DNA of 32,695 nucleotides from Patescibacteria group bacterium (GTDB lineage Bacteria > Patescibacteriota > Microgenomatia > Levybacterales > UBA12049), in the NCBI GenBank assembly GCA_023485865.1, contig JAMCZC010000019.1:1-32695 (forward strand), given 5' to 3'. Below the pieces are notes generated by a model. That model made no database searches. It saw only the letters and a program-made list of their open reading frames with translations, and was not told the origin of the DNA. This document shows, one piece after another, positions 24,418 through 32,695 of the stretch (the first letter of the stretch is position 1; the number at the start of each line of letters is the position of its first letter). The translations under genes and the position numbers were made by a program.

Positions 24418-26070
24418 TTACCAGTTTACCCTAATGTGGCTCATTGCAAAGTCCATGCTCCCGCCCACCTTTTTGCCGGGGTTAAAAATATTATCGGGGT
24501 CAAAAACACGCTTCGTTTCTTTAAAAAGCTCTACTATTTTCCCCCCGTACATTCCTTCAAGATACGGCGTCCTGATAATTCCGTCGTTATGCTCTCCCGT
24601 TATCGAACCGTGATACTTATTAATAATTCCGTATACTTCTTGGAAAATTTGCGGAATTGCCGTTCTGACTTTTGGATTGGTAATATCAACCAGCGGAATA
24701 ATATGGAAATTTCCATCGCCCACGTGTCCCGCAACGGTAAAAATAAATTCCGGGTGGCGTTTTAAAATCGCAGTTACCTGGGGGATAACTTCTGCAATAT
24801 CTTTTGGATTAATAACAAAGTCGTCAACAAAAGGCGCCGTATGTTTGTCGCGGATCTTGTTTCGCAGGAGGTTAAAACTCTCCCGTCTTACCAGCCAATA
24901 CTTTTTCTCCTGGTCTTCAATTGCAATACGGGTTTTGGGATGGAACGGTTTTAATTTTTCCCTTAAAGCGGCAATTTTTTGTTTTAATTCCTCGGGATCA
25001 TCGCCTGTAAAATCGATTTGTAAAATAAGTTTTGGCAAATGCCCCGTAAACATCTGTAAAAATGCGGGCAAAAATGCCAAGCCCGCCTGGATAAGGCTGC
25101 CAACGCCTAGCTTACGAGCAAATTCCGGAAAATATCTAAGCGCTAACTTAAGCGTGTTGTCATCGTAGCTTTCAAAACTTTCAGGCTTAAGAGGAAGCAC
25201 CGCGTCTATAATTTGCCCCAGGTGGCTCATGTCGCGAAGGAAAATAATTTCCATTTCCCGGTGTTTATGCACCGGCACCAATTGAATGTCCGCCTCAAGA
25301 AGCAGTCCAAGCGTGCCCTGCGCCCCAACCCACAACTTTGTGAGGTCGAAAATACCGGTTTTTTTATCATACACATTCCATAAATAATAACCGGCGGAGT
25401 TTTTACTGACATTTGGTTTTGCATTGATGATCTCGTCGTAATTTTTGGAGACAAGTTCATACATTTTTATATAAATTTCTCCTTCCAATGTTTTTAATTG
25501 CATTTTTTCTTTAAGCTCTTGTTCCGTTAAGGGTTTTATTTCATATTGATTGCCGTCGGAAAGAACAACCCTAACTCTTTTTACGTATTTTTCGGTTTTC
25601 CCGTATTGCAAAGATTTTTCCCCGCCCGAATTATTGTTAACAATTCCTCCCATGGCGCAAATTTCCCGGGATGCAGGATAAGACGGAAAAATAAGACCAT
25701 GTTTTAGAGTTTCTTTTTCAAAATCGCGGTAGAAAACTCCGGGTTGGGTCGTTGCGGTTTCATTTTTGACAGTTGGGGTATGATTGAAATATTTGCCGAA
25801 GGCAACGATTATTGATTCGTTTATTGAACCGCCTCCCATATCCGTCCCCGCGCTTCTTCCGGTTAAGGAAAGCTTTGGATAAGCTTTTTTATGTTTGGCA
25901 ACAAATTTAACTAAAGCTTGAACGTCTTCGCCGTCTTTTGGATACACAACAGCTTGCGGTTTTACTTCAAAAAGCGACGCGTCGTGGCTAAAAGTATTGA
26001 GCGTCTCCTCGTCTGACGCAACATCTCCTTTAACTTGTTTTTTTAATTCATTAAGTAGTCCATCGTCCAT
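24418..26070 (-). CDS. FAD-linked oxidase (GlcD/D-lactate dehydrogenase family)
   Basis: SLTGRSAGTDMGGGSINESIIV, ICAMGGIVNNNSGGEKSLQYGKTEKYV, VAGHVGDGNFHIIP, C-terminal GEHNDGIIRTPYL...FDPDNIFNPGKK. Confidence 0.9.
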   Translation of the reverse strand: MDDGLLNELKKQVKGDVASDEETLNTFSHDASLFEVKPQAVVYPKDGEDVQALVKFVAKHKKAYPKLSLTGRSAGTDMGGGSINESIIVAFGKYFNHTPTVKNETATTQPGVFYRDFEKETLKHGLIFPSYPASREICAMGGIVNNNSGGEKSLQYGKTEKYVKRVRVVLSDGNQYEIKPLTEQELKEKMQLKTLEGEIYIKMYELVSKNYDEIINAKPNVSKNSAGYYLWNVYDKKTGIFDLTKLWVGAQGTLGLLLEADIQLVPVHKHREMEIIFLRDMSHLGQIIDAVLPLKPESFESYDDNTLKLALRYFPEFARKLGVGSLIQAGLAFLPAFLQMFTGHLPKLILQIDFTGDDPEELKQKIAALREKLKPFHPKTRIAIEDQEKKYWLVRRESFNLLRNKIRDKHTAPFVDDFVINPKDIAEVIPQVTAILKRHPEFIFTVAGHVGDGNFHIIPLVDITNPKVRTAIPQIFQEVYGIINKYHGSITGEHNDGIIRTPYLEGMYGGKIVELFKETKRVFDPDNIFNPGKKVGGSMDFAMSHIRVNW

Positions 26071-26174
26071 AAATTAAATAATTTCAAATATGCAAATTTT
26101 AAATGAATTACTTAATGCCTAAATCATTGAATCATTTAATTATTAATTTGCTTATTTAGTATTTGCTTATTTGC

Positions 26175-27164
26175 TTATTTTTTTCTGGTGAGCACTTTTT
26201 TAACTGCTTTTTCAATCGCAACTTCATCCATTCCGTATTTTTTAATTAATTCTAAAGCCTTACCCGATTCTGCAAATGTATCCTGGAGTCCCACAAATTC
26301 CATCGGAAGCGGTTTGTTTCTGGCAAAAAACTCGGATAAAGCACCTCCCAATCCTCCCGTAACCTGATGGTCTTCAACGCTGACAACTGCACCGGTTTTA
26401 GCTAATTCCAGTACGCTTTCCCCGTCCAGCGGTTTTATGCAGGAAACATTTGCAACTAAAACATTTATTCCGTTTTTTTCTAAATTTTTGGCCGCCAAAA
26501 GCGCGTAGTATAAAAGATGTCCGGTTGCAAAAATTGTAACTTCCGGATTATCCGATACCCAGAAGGTTTGGGCTTTCCCAGGCGTATAAGGGGTTTTATC
26601 TGTTGTTATGATTGGTGTTTTGTCTCTTGTGAAACGAAGATAAACAGGCCCCTTGGTTTCTGCCGCTAAAATCGTGGCTTTTTTAGCTTCAATAGCATCG
26701 CAGGGAACAATTACCCGGATTCCGGGCCAGGCTCTGGTTATGGCGATATCTTCTGTTGCCTGGTGCGTTGCTCCGTCAGGGCCGGTTACTATCCCTGAAT
26801 GATGTCCTGCAATTTTTACATTAGCCTCGTTATAAACAATAGTTGTGCGTATTGTTTCCCAATTTTTTCCGGGAGAAAAAGTTGCATATGAAGAAACAAA
26901 AGGAATTTTACCCGTTACTCCCATCCCGGCCGCAATAGCAGCCATATTTTGCTCCGCTACCCCGCATTCAAAAAAACGTTCCGGGAATCTTTTGGCAAAT
27001 TCTTCGCATCTTGTGCTGTCGGATAAATCCGCAGTTAAAACAACAACGTTAGGATTTGTTGTTCCTAAAAAAACCAATCCTTCCCCGTAGCCGTCTCTGG
27101 TTGGCTTAGCCTCCGCCTCTTTGTCAAAAAGCTTGGAATTTAAATGTAAATAAGGATTAAGCAT
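26175..27164 (-). CDS. Transketolase, C-terminal subunit
   Basis: TADLSDSTRCEEFAKRFPERFFECGVAEQNMAAIAAGMG...VYLRFTRDKTP...VEDHQVTGGLG. Confidence 0.93.
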   Translation of the reverse strand: MLNPYLHLNSKLFDKEAEAKPTRDGYGEGLVFLGTTNPNVVVLTADLSDSTRCEEFAKRFPERFFECGVAEQNMAAIAAGMGVTGKIPFVSSYATFSPGKNWETIRTTIVYNEANVKIAGHHSGIVTGPDGATHQATEDIAITRAWPGIRVIVPCDAIEAKKATILAAETKGPVYLRFTRDKTPIITTDKTPYTPGKAQTFWVSDNPEVTIFATGHLLYYALLAAKNLEKNGINVLVANVSCIKPLDGESVLELAKTGAVVSVEDHQVTGGLGGALSEFFARNKPLPMEFVGLQDTFAESGKALELIKKYGMDEVAIEKAVKKVLTRKK

Positions 27165-27225
27165 AAGAGATTAATTTTCAATTTTCAATGAATTCGTAAA
27201 TCATAAATCTTATATCTTAAATCAT

Positions 27226-28086
27226 TTATTGAGACTCACTTTCAATTTTTCCCTCCAACGTTCTTAATTCCGAAAGCGCTTTTTTTGCCTGGTCTTTGTC
27301 GGGCGTTTTTCCATGCCAGGTAAAATCATTTTCCATAAAGTCAACGCCTTTGCCGGGAATTGTATGGGCGATTATAACCGTCGGCTTTTCATGTATGGAT
27401 TTTGCCTGCGCTGAGGCGTCTATAAACGCCCTGATGTTATTTCCGTCAACTTCCAAAACATGCCAGTTAAACGCTTCATATTTTTCTTTAAGAGGCTCTA
27501 AAGGCATTACGTCTTCGGTAAATCCGTCTATCTGGATATTATTTCTGTCAATTATAAGCGTTAGGTTATCCAGTTTTTGTTTTCCGGCAAACATTACCGC
27601 TTCCCAGGTGTTTCCTTCCTGATGCTCCCCGTCTGAAGATACGCAATAGATATGGTATTTTTTCTTATCCAGCCGTGCGGCCAAAGCAATTCCTATGCTT
27701 TGCGATACGCCTTCGCCCAAAGGCCCTGATGTTGTTTCTACCCCCGGAAGCGAAGTCCTGTGGGGATGTCCCTGAAGCCTTGAATTAATCTTCCTTAAAG
27801 TCTTTAATTCTTCGATGGGAAAATATCCTGATAAGGCCATTGCCGCGTATCTTACCGGACAAATATGACCGTTTGATAAAACCAGCCTGTCGCGCTCGTC
27901 CCATTCGGGGTTTTTTGGGTCGTGGTTTAACAGGTGAAAATAAAATGCGGCAAAAATATCAGCCATTCCCAAAGACCCCGCCGAATGTCCGGAACCGGCT
28001 TCAAGCAAACTTGAGATAGTTAGCTCCCTTATCTTATTTGCCTTTTCCTCAAGCTCTATAATTTTTGCGTCGTTTAATTCAAACAT
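27226..28086 (-). CDS. Transketolase, N-terminal (TPP-binding) subunit
   Basis: GSGHSAGSLGMADIFAAFYF, DRLVLSNGHICPVRYAAMAL, SSDGEHQEGNTWEAVMFAGKQKLDNLTLIIDRNNIQIDG. Confidence 0.93.
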   Translation of the reverse strand: MFELNDAKIIELEEKANKIRELTISSLLEAGSGHSAGSLGMADIFAAFYFHLLNHDPKNPEWDERDRLVLSNGHICPVRYAAMALSGYFPIEELKTLRKINSRLQGHPHRTSLPGVETTSGPLGEGVSQSIGIALAARLDKKKYHIYCVSSDGEHQEGNTWEAVMFAGKQKLDNLTLIIDRNNIQIDGFTEDVMPLEPLKEKYEAFNWHVLEVDGNNIRAFIDASAQAKSIHEKPTVIIAHTIPGKGVDFMENDFTWHGKTPDKDQAKKALSELRTLEGKIESESQ

Positions 28087-29398
28087 TTGCTTTTAAAACA
28101 ACCATTAAATCCGAAACGTTGGATGCAAGTTTACCTGTAAAAATCCCGTCCCCCGTTTTTTGGAAGAACTCATAACTATTATCATCGCTCAAATATTTTT
28201 GCCGGTCAAGTTTTAGTTTTTGTGCTTTATTGAGAGTTCCCAAGTCTCCTATTGCCCCTGCGAAATGATAAAAATCAACTCCGTCCGAATCAAAAGAAGC
28301 GATAACTGTTTTTTCATCAATAAACGGCAGCGCCGCCAAAACCAAAGTCTGGTTTCTTCCTCCTTTTCCTTTTCCCGCCACTTTTACCGTTGTCTCCCCG
28401 CCTGCCAGAAGAATTCTCTCCATTTTTGCAACTTGAATTAATTGTTTTCCTATTAATTTAGCGTCTCCCTGGAGTCTGTCGGAATACAAATCCGTTTCGT
28501 AGCCCAAGGAACTCGCCTTATCTTTCATTGCCGAAAGCGCGGTTTCGTTACTGATAATTATATTATTGTGAACATTTTTGAAATATTTCTTATCTTTAGG
28601 AAGTTCTGTAAAAAAATCCGGCGAAATAGCAATGTTTTTTTGAAGATCATATTTTTTGATTATCCCGAAAGCATCGTTTAGTGTAGTTTTATCCTGAACT
28701 GTCGGCCCAGAAGCAATTGTTGATAATTCATTGCCCGGAACATCGGAAAAAATTAGGCTCGCAACGGTTGCCGGATATAAATGTTTGGCAAACTGGCCGC
28801 CTTTAACTTTTGACAAATGCTTTCGTACTACGTTCATTTCCGAGATTGTCGCACCGCTTCTTAGCAGTAACTTTGAAATTTTAACTAAGGTCTGAAGGTC
28901 AATTCTAAATGGTGCCTCAAACATCGCGCTTCCCCCACCGCAAATAACTACCAAAACTAAATCTTTTTCGGTAAGGTTTTTTATTTTTGAAAGGACATTT
29001 TCCGTAAACCCTATATTTTCCGCAGACGGCAAGGGATGGCTTCCCGGGGTAAAGTTTATTTTTGAAAATTTTTGCGGGATATTGTCGATAACGTACCCTT
29101 CAGTTAGAAAATCTTGCAGCGTATTTTCAATGATTTTTGAAATCCCCCCCGAACCCTTGCCAAAGCCTACTAGAAATATCCTGTTGTAATCTTTGAGGTT
29201 AAATTCTTTATCTTTTACCGTCACCGATGAACCATCAACTAAGAACGATTTCCTAAGAACTTTTTTGGGCTGTATTGCTTCGAGACCAGCTTCTATTACT
29301 TTTAGGACAATTTCCCGCTTGGGGGTAGTCGCAAGACTCTTGAAATTAGCAATTAACGGCATTAATTTTAGTTTAGTGCGCTTTGGATGATTAGTCAA
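28079..29398 (-). CDS. Glycerate 2-kinase (DUF4147/MOFRL family)
   Basis: LVVICGGGSAMFEAPF, INELNVVRKHLSKVKGG-like MNVVRKHLSKVKGGQFA, SDVPGNELSTIASGPTVQD, LLAGGETTVKVAGKGKGGRNQTLVLAAL, DGVDFYHFAGAIGD. Confidence 0.9.
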   Translation of the reverse strand: MTNHPKRTKLKLMPLIANFKSLATTPKREIVLKVIEAGLEAIQPKKVLRKSFLVDGSSVTVKDKEFNLKDYNRIFLVGFGKGSGGISKIIENTLQDFLTEGYVIDNIPQKFSKINFTPGSHPLPSAENIGFTENVLSKIKNLTEKDLVLVVICGGGSAMFEAPFRIDLQTLVKISKLLLRSGATISEMNVVRKHLSKVKGGQFAKHLYPATVASLIFSDVPGNELSTIASGPTVQDKTTLNDAFGIIKKYDLQKNIAISPDFFTELPKDKKYFKNVHNNIIISNETALSAMKDKASSLGYETDLYSDRLQGDAKLIGKQLIQVAKMERILLAGGETTVKVAGKGKGGRNQTLVLAALPFIDEKTVIASFDSDGVDFYHFAGAIGDLGTLNKAQKLKLDRQKYLSDDNSYEFFQKTGDGIFTGKLASNVSDLMVVLKANV

Positions 29399-29415
29399 TA
29401 AAAATTTGCCCTTTT

Positions 29416-30132
29416 TTACGAACTTGCAGGCTCGCCTTTTTTTGGAGGATTTTTTAAGTATGGGGTAGCAGTGACATAGTCCTTCTTGGTCGATTTTCTG
29501 GCACCGGGCTCCAAGCTAATTCTTCCAGCATTGACTTCTTGCGCTAATACTTCTTCATCTACTTCTGGTTTAATAGTTACTCTACCACTGTTTCTTGCAT
29601 ATCTTCCTAAACTACGCAGCATCTGACCTGCTTCATAAACTGCGACTTCTGGAGATAAACCTCTGGCTAAACTAAACTCGACTATTACTCTTTCTCTTCT
29701 TACAACTTTTCGATGTTTTTCTCTGGACATTGACGCCCTTAAAAGCATTGCGTCGTAAACAATATTTTCTTCTCTTTCAACGTCTGTTAATCTAACGTCG
29801 TCGCCCGATGATTCGACACCTACCCAGTCCTCATATTGTTTGAAAATAGGCATAACTTTCGTGCGTAAAGCTTCCCTTGCGTCTTCATGAGTTTTTAACA
29901 ATGCGTCTTCTTGCTTAAGCTGTATTGCTATTGGCAAAAGCTCGTCGACAGCTGCCACTGGGATGTCTGTAGTGGAATTGGGTTTCATTAGTACAGACAC
30001 TCCTTCGTGTCCAAAAACTTCTCTACTTTCAAAAACACTTCCTCTTCTTTTTCTAACTACTTTTGCTACCTCTGTTCCTTCCACTGGACGAATTGAATGT
30101 GATCTTCTATCTCTTTCCTGTTGTCCTCCCAT
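29416..30132 (-). CDS. Hypothetical protein, 238 aa, charged
   Basis: Long ORF with GGCTATAATTACAGCCTATTATG upstream. No family recognised. Confidence 0.65.
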   Translation of the reverse strand: MGGQQERDRRSHSIRPVEGTEVAKVVRKRRGSVFESREVFGHEGVSVLMKPNSTTDIPVAAVDELLPIAIQLKQEDALLKTHEDAREALRTKVMPIFKQYEDWVGVESSGDDVRLTDVEREENIVYDAMLLRASMSREKHRKVVRRERVIVEFSLARGLSPEVAVYEAGQMLRSLGRYARNSGRVTIKPEVDEEVLAQEVNAGRISLEPGARKSTKKDYVTATPYLKNPPKKGEPASS

Positions 30133-30178
30133 AATAGGCTGTAATTATAGCCTACTTGCCGAATTTCTTCAAGCTGAA

Positions 30179-31093
30179 TTACTTTGCGGTAAAAATTCTG
30201 TAGAAATTGGTGAAGTTTTCACTGATTAAAGACACAGTTTCTTCCCGAGTTTTCGTACCGCTTCTAAAATCCGAAATTGCCTGCCAAAAAACCGTTCTGC
30301 CAACCGCAAAACCAATAACGCCGGTAACGCTTTTTCCCACCTCTAGCCATTCATCGACTTTTTCCTCGTTTTCTCCCCTTCCCAAAATTACCAGACTAAC
30401 GTTACTTCGCCCGTTAGCTCTTGCCGCCTCAATAATTTCTTTATATTCCTCCGCCGTATCAAATCCCTCCAGTTTCCACACATCCGGCTCAACACCGGCA
30501 TTTTGAAGCTCCTTTATCATTTTGACGGTTAAATCGGGGCGCATGGTTTTATCGAATACCTCTTTTGAGCTACTTACGCTTTCTTTCTGCTCTTTAGTTG
30601 CAATAAGCAAAACCTCGAGTAAAAATTTATAACCTTTAACCTGGCAAAAATCCGTTACTAATTTTAACTTTTCCAGCTGGCGGGCTTTTAAATCTTCGCC
30701 GTCTTTTGGGTTATATTTTATTAAAACTTTTACAAACTGCGGGCTATATTTTTCGATATGAGCCGGAAAATCTCCGTTATATTGAAATTCAAACTCCTCC
30801 TGCCCGCTTTTTTCGGTTGTCAAAAGAATTACATACCCTTCTTCTTTAGCGTTTCTTACGATTTCGTCTCCAAACTCTTCATCTATTAAAATTGCCGCAT
30901 TTTCTTTTGGAATTCCTGTCTGAACCGCTTTTTTAAACCCCTCATAAATAATTTGCTTATATTCCGTAATTAGCTGATGCTCCTTGCTGGTTAAATCTGC
31001 TATTGAGTTTTTATTGAAAATTTTTTGCGCAAAGGTAGCTCTGTGATCAAAAGGAAGAATATATAAAGGTTCCGTGTATCCCAAATTTTCCAT
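30179..31093 (-). CDS. DUF2090-like (IolC C-terminal/class I aldolase-like) protein
   Basis: PLYILPFDHRATFAQKIF, AAILIDEEFG, TMRPDLTVKMIKELQNAGVEPDVWKLEGFD, GFAVGRTVFWQAISDF. Confidence 0.8.
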   Translation of the reverse strand: MENLGYTEPLYILPFDHRATFAQKIFNKNSIADLTSKEHQLITEYKQIIYEGFKKAVQTGIPKENAAILIDEEFGDEIVRNAKEEGYVILLTTEKSGQEEFEFQYNGDFPAHIEKYSPQFVKVLIKYNPKDGEDLKARQLEKLKLVTDFCQVKGYKFLLEVLLIATKEQKESVSSSKEVFDKTMRPDLTVKMIKELQNAGVEPDVWKLEGFDTAEEYKEIIEAARANGRSNVSLVILGRGENEEKVDEWLEVGKSVTGVIGFAVGRTVFWQAISDFRSGTKTREETVSLISENFTNFYRIFTAK

Positions 31094-31105
31094 CTAATAT
31101 CTAGC

Positions 31106-32080
31106 TTACCTTGTCTCAAGAAGTCTTGCAACCACCGGTTTGAGGAGATAATCGCCGTTTCCCCTAGCGACAACACTGCGTTGTGCGTCAAAATCCATTG
31201 TTAAACTGGTTGTTTTACCCGCAACAATTGTAAACGGCTGAACTATTCTTACGATATTATTTTTACCAACTATTGTTAATGTTACATTTGTTCCATCGCT
31301 AAGCTTGGCCGTAGCGTTTGAAACATAAAGTCTGACTTGCGTATATTGTCCTGCCGCAAGCTTTGTCAGTCCCAAGGCCGTAACTCCGCCTTTTGCCAAC
31401 TCAACCAAGTCAACCGATGTGGGCGAAGGAACGTTGAGGGTTTCCCAATGGTCAACAGGCGTTCCGCTTGGCTTTGCTCCCGGCGTTGACGAAGGTTTAC
31501 CTGCCTGCGGACTAACGTTAGGTCGCTGACTTCCCGGAGTTCCAAGATATGCCAAGTGAACCTCAACTTTTGTGATTTTGAGTATTAATGACGTTACTGT
31601 TTGGGAACCATTCAATCCTGCCTGCGGGCTAACCGATGGCTGTCCGCCGGAAGGCGAGTTTATCGGACTTGATTTTGGGCACATATCCGAAGTAATGGGC
31701 AGCATGCAAGGCGGAGTAGCATCTAAACAAGCAGGCCTTGGCTGGCAGGTTGGGGTAGGAGAGAGTTTCTTTCCTAAAGCGTTTCCGTAGGGGGGTGTTC
31801 CGCTTGGCTGACCTTGAACAGGATCGGTAACGCTAAAAATAAGCGAGCCTACGCTATCTGGAGCAAGAGAGTTGGAAAAATTACTATACCAGTTTGCAGG
31901 TCCCATAGACCCGTCATAATTTCTTGAATCTGCTACCTTCTCACCTGTATTTATGTTGATGATTTCCGATGCACCCTGCCTGTTTTCCGTGGACTGCCTG
32001 GAGACATTAATCGCCAGAATTGCGCCTACCGCGAGGACTGCTACTACTGCCAATCCGACTTTATTATTAAAGCCTTTCAT
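31106..32080 (-). CDS. DUF4382-like secreted/membrane-anchored protein with Pro-rich insertions
   Basis: N-terminal TM. C-terminal WETLNVPSPTSVDLVELAKGGVTALGLTKLAAGQYTQVRLYVSNA...FDAQRSVVARGNGDYLLKPVVA. Low-complexity SPQAG/PSGTP segments. Confidence 0.7.
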   Translation of the reverse strand: MKGFNNKVGLAVVAVLAVGAILAINVSRQSTENRQGASEIININTGEKVADSRNYDGSMGPANWYSNFSNSLAPDSVGSLIFSVTDPVQGQPSGTPPYGNALGKKLSPTPTCQPRPACLDATPPCMLPITSDMCPKSSPINSPSGGQPSVSPQAGLNGSQTVTSLILKITKVEVHLAYLGTPGSQRPNVSPQAGKPSSTPGAKPSGTPVDHWETLNVPSPTSVDLVELAKGGVTALGLTKLAAGQYTQVRLYVSNATAKLSDGTNVTLTIVGKNNIVRIVQPFTIVAGKTTSLTMDFDAQRSVVARGNGDYLLKPVVARLLETR

Positions 32081-32233
32081 TAATATTAATTTATTTTATA
32101 AGGGAATATTATGGGTTGTCAAGAGATAATCTAAAGCTATTTTCCCCACAAAAAGCAACCCCCCGGCAAGAGTAAAACCCGAGTGCCGCATGGACTGTTT
32201 AATTTTTACCTAACCGCATTAAAACAACAATGC

Positions 32234-32695
32234 TTAATGAACCTGTAAGTTACCACTTGTTATAACAAAATCTCCATCAGGTTTTACTTTGTTGGCAACG
32301 TTGTATTTCGCAGTACTGTAATCTGTGAAGATTCCCCAAATATGATCTACCAAATACGCCGGCTCACCACCGTCGTGATCGGCAACTTGAACCCAATTTC
32401 CGATCCAACTTGGTTGGCTCGCTGATGTTACCAAACCTGCAAAGTAAGCATCTGTTCCATCTACATTGACGTATTGAACATTGGCGTAATACCAATCTCC
32501 ATTGACATCAGAGTAGTAGAAAGTGCCTTTGGCTGTACATCCCGTTACAACAGTAGTAGCGTTGCCTGAAACAGTCCAATCTGAAGCTCCGAATGTTCCA
32601 CCAGTAATTGTTAAGCTCCCATCTGGATTAACTGTTCCAATAACTGTATAGCTATAACTAGTTTCAGCATAAGTAGCCGTAAAAGTAAAAGTATT
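32234..32695 (-). CDS. C-terminal part of a larger extracellular-type protein, truncated by window edge
   Basis: Frame is open to the end of the window (NTFTFTATYAETSYSYTVIGTVNPDGSLTITGGTFGASDWTVSGNATTVVTGCTAKGTFYYSDVNGDWYYANVQYVNVDG...). The listed start is an internal TTG. Confidence 0.7.
   Translation of the reverse strand, partial: NTFTFTATYAETSYSYTVIGTVNPDGSLTITGGTFGASDWTVSGNATTVVTGCTAKGTFYYSDVNGDWYYANVQYVNVDGTDAYFAGLVTSASQPSWIGNWVQVADHDGGEPAYLVDHIWGIFTDYSTAKYNVANKVKPDGDFVITSGNLQVH

Noticed and set aside
24677-25168. 163-aa plus-strand ORF over the FAD-linked oxidase
   Set aside because: Antisense to a gene with clear family motifs; no independent evidence.
32159-32190. Intrinsic terminator CGGCA...TGCCG after the last gene
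   Set aside because: Only a 5-bp stem with a long loop and no contiguous T-run immediately after it; too weak to call.

Overview
The window is an AT-rich, tightly packed bacterial chromosome segment. Its style (short intergenic gaps, TATAAT-N6-ATG starts, reduced or split enzymes) recalls Candidate Phyla Radiation/Patescibacteria, possibly Microgenomates-like; that lineage is inference. Recognisable core genes: Xaa-Pro peptidase (partial), AI-2E-like permease, hisS, EamA exporter, EEP hydrolase, rpmE, prfA, Kef-type antiporter, FNR-like reductase, DUF3467, murB, HtrA, S41 peptidase, rpsF-ssb-rpsR, ychF, an RHH/BrnT-like toxin-antitoxin pair, IMPase, adenylate-kinase-like NMP kinase, stand-alone riboflavin kinase, DUF167, and an operon with FAD-linked oxidase, split transketolase, glycerate 2-kinase and a DUF2090-like aldolase. 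Less ordinary content: (1) a 5.1-6.75 kb block of small orphan genes bounded by two 81-bp direct repeats with covarying hairpins and a 32-nt invariant core, with a CGGGAAAATT-like motif in every gap of the block; (2) a divergent PP2C-like phosphatase next to a small membrane protein; (3) a 22-bp perfect palindrome filling the promoter spacer of the TA operon; (4) systematic -10-N6-ATG (leaderless) architecture; (5) intergenic-type oligonucleotide repeats inside the pepP and ychF coding sequences; (6) convergent gene pairs with overlapping stop codons. No tRNA, rRNA or CRISPR array was recognised. All family calls are from reading protein motifs, with no database search.
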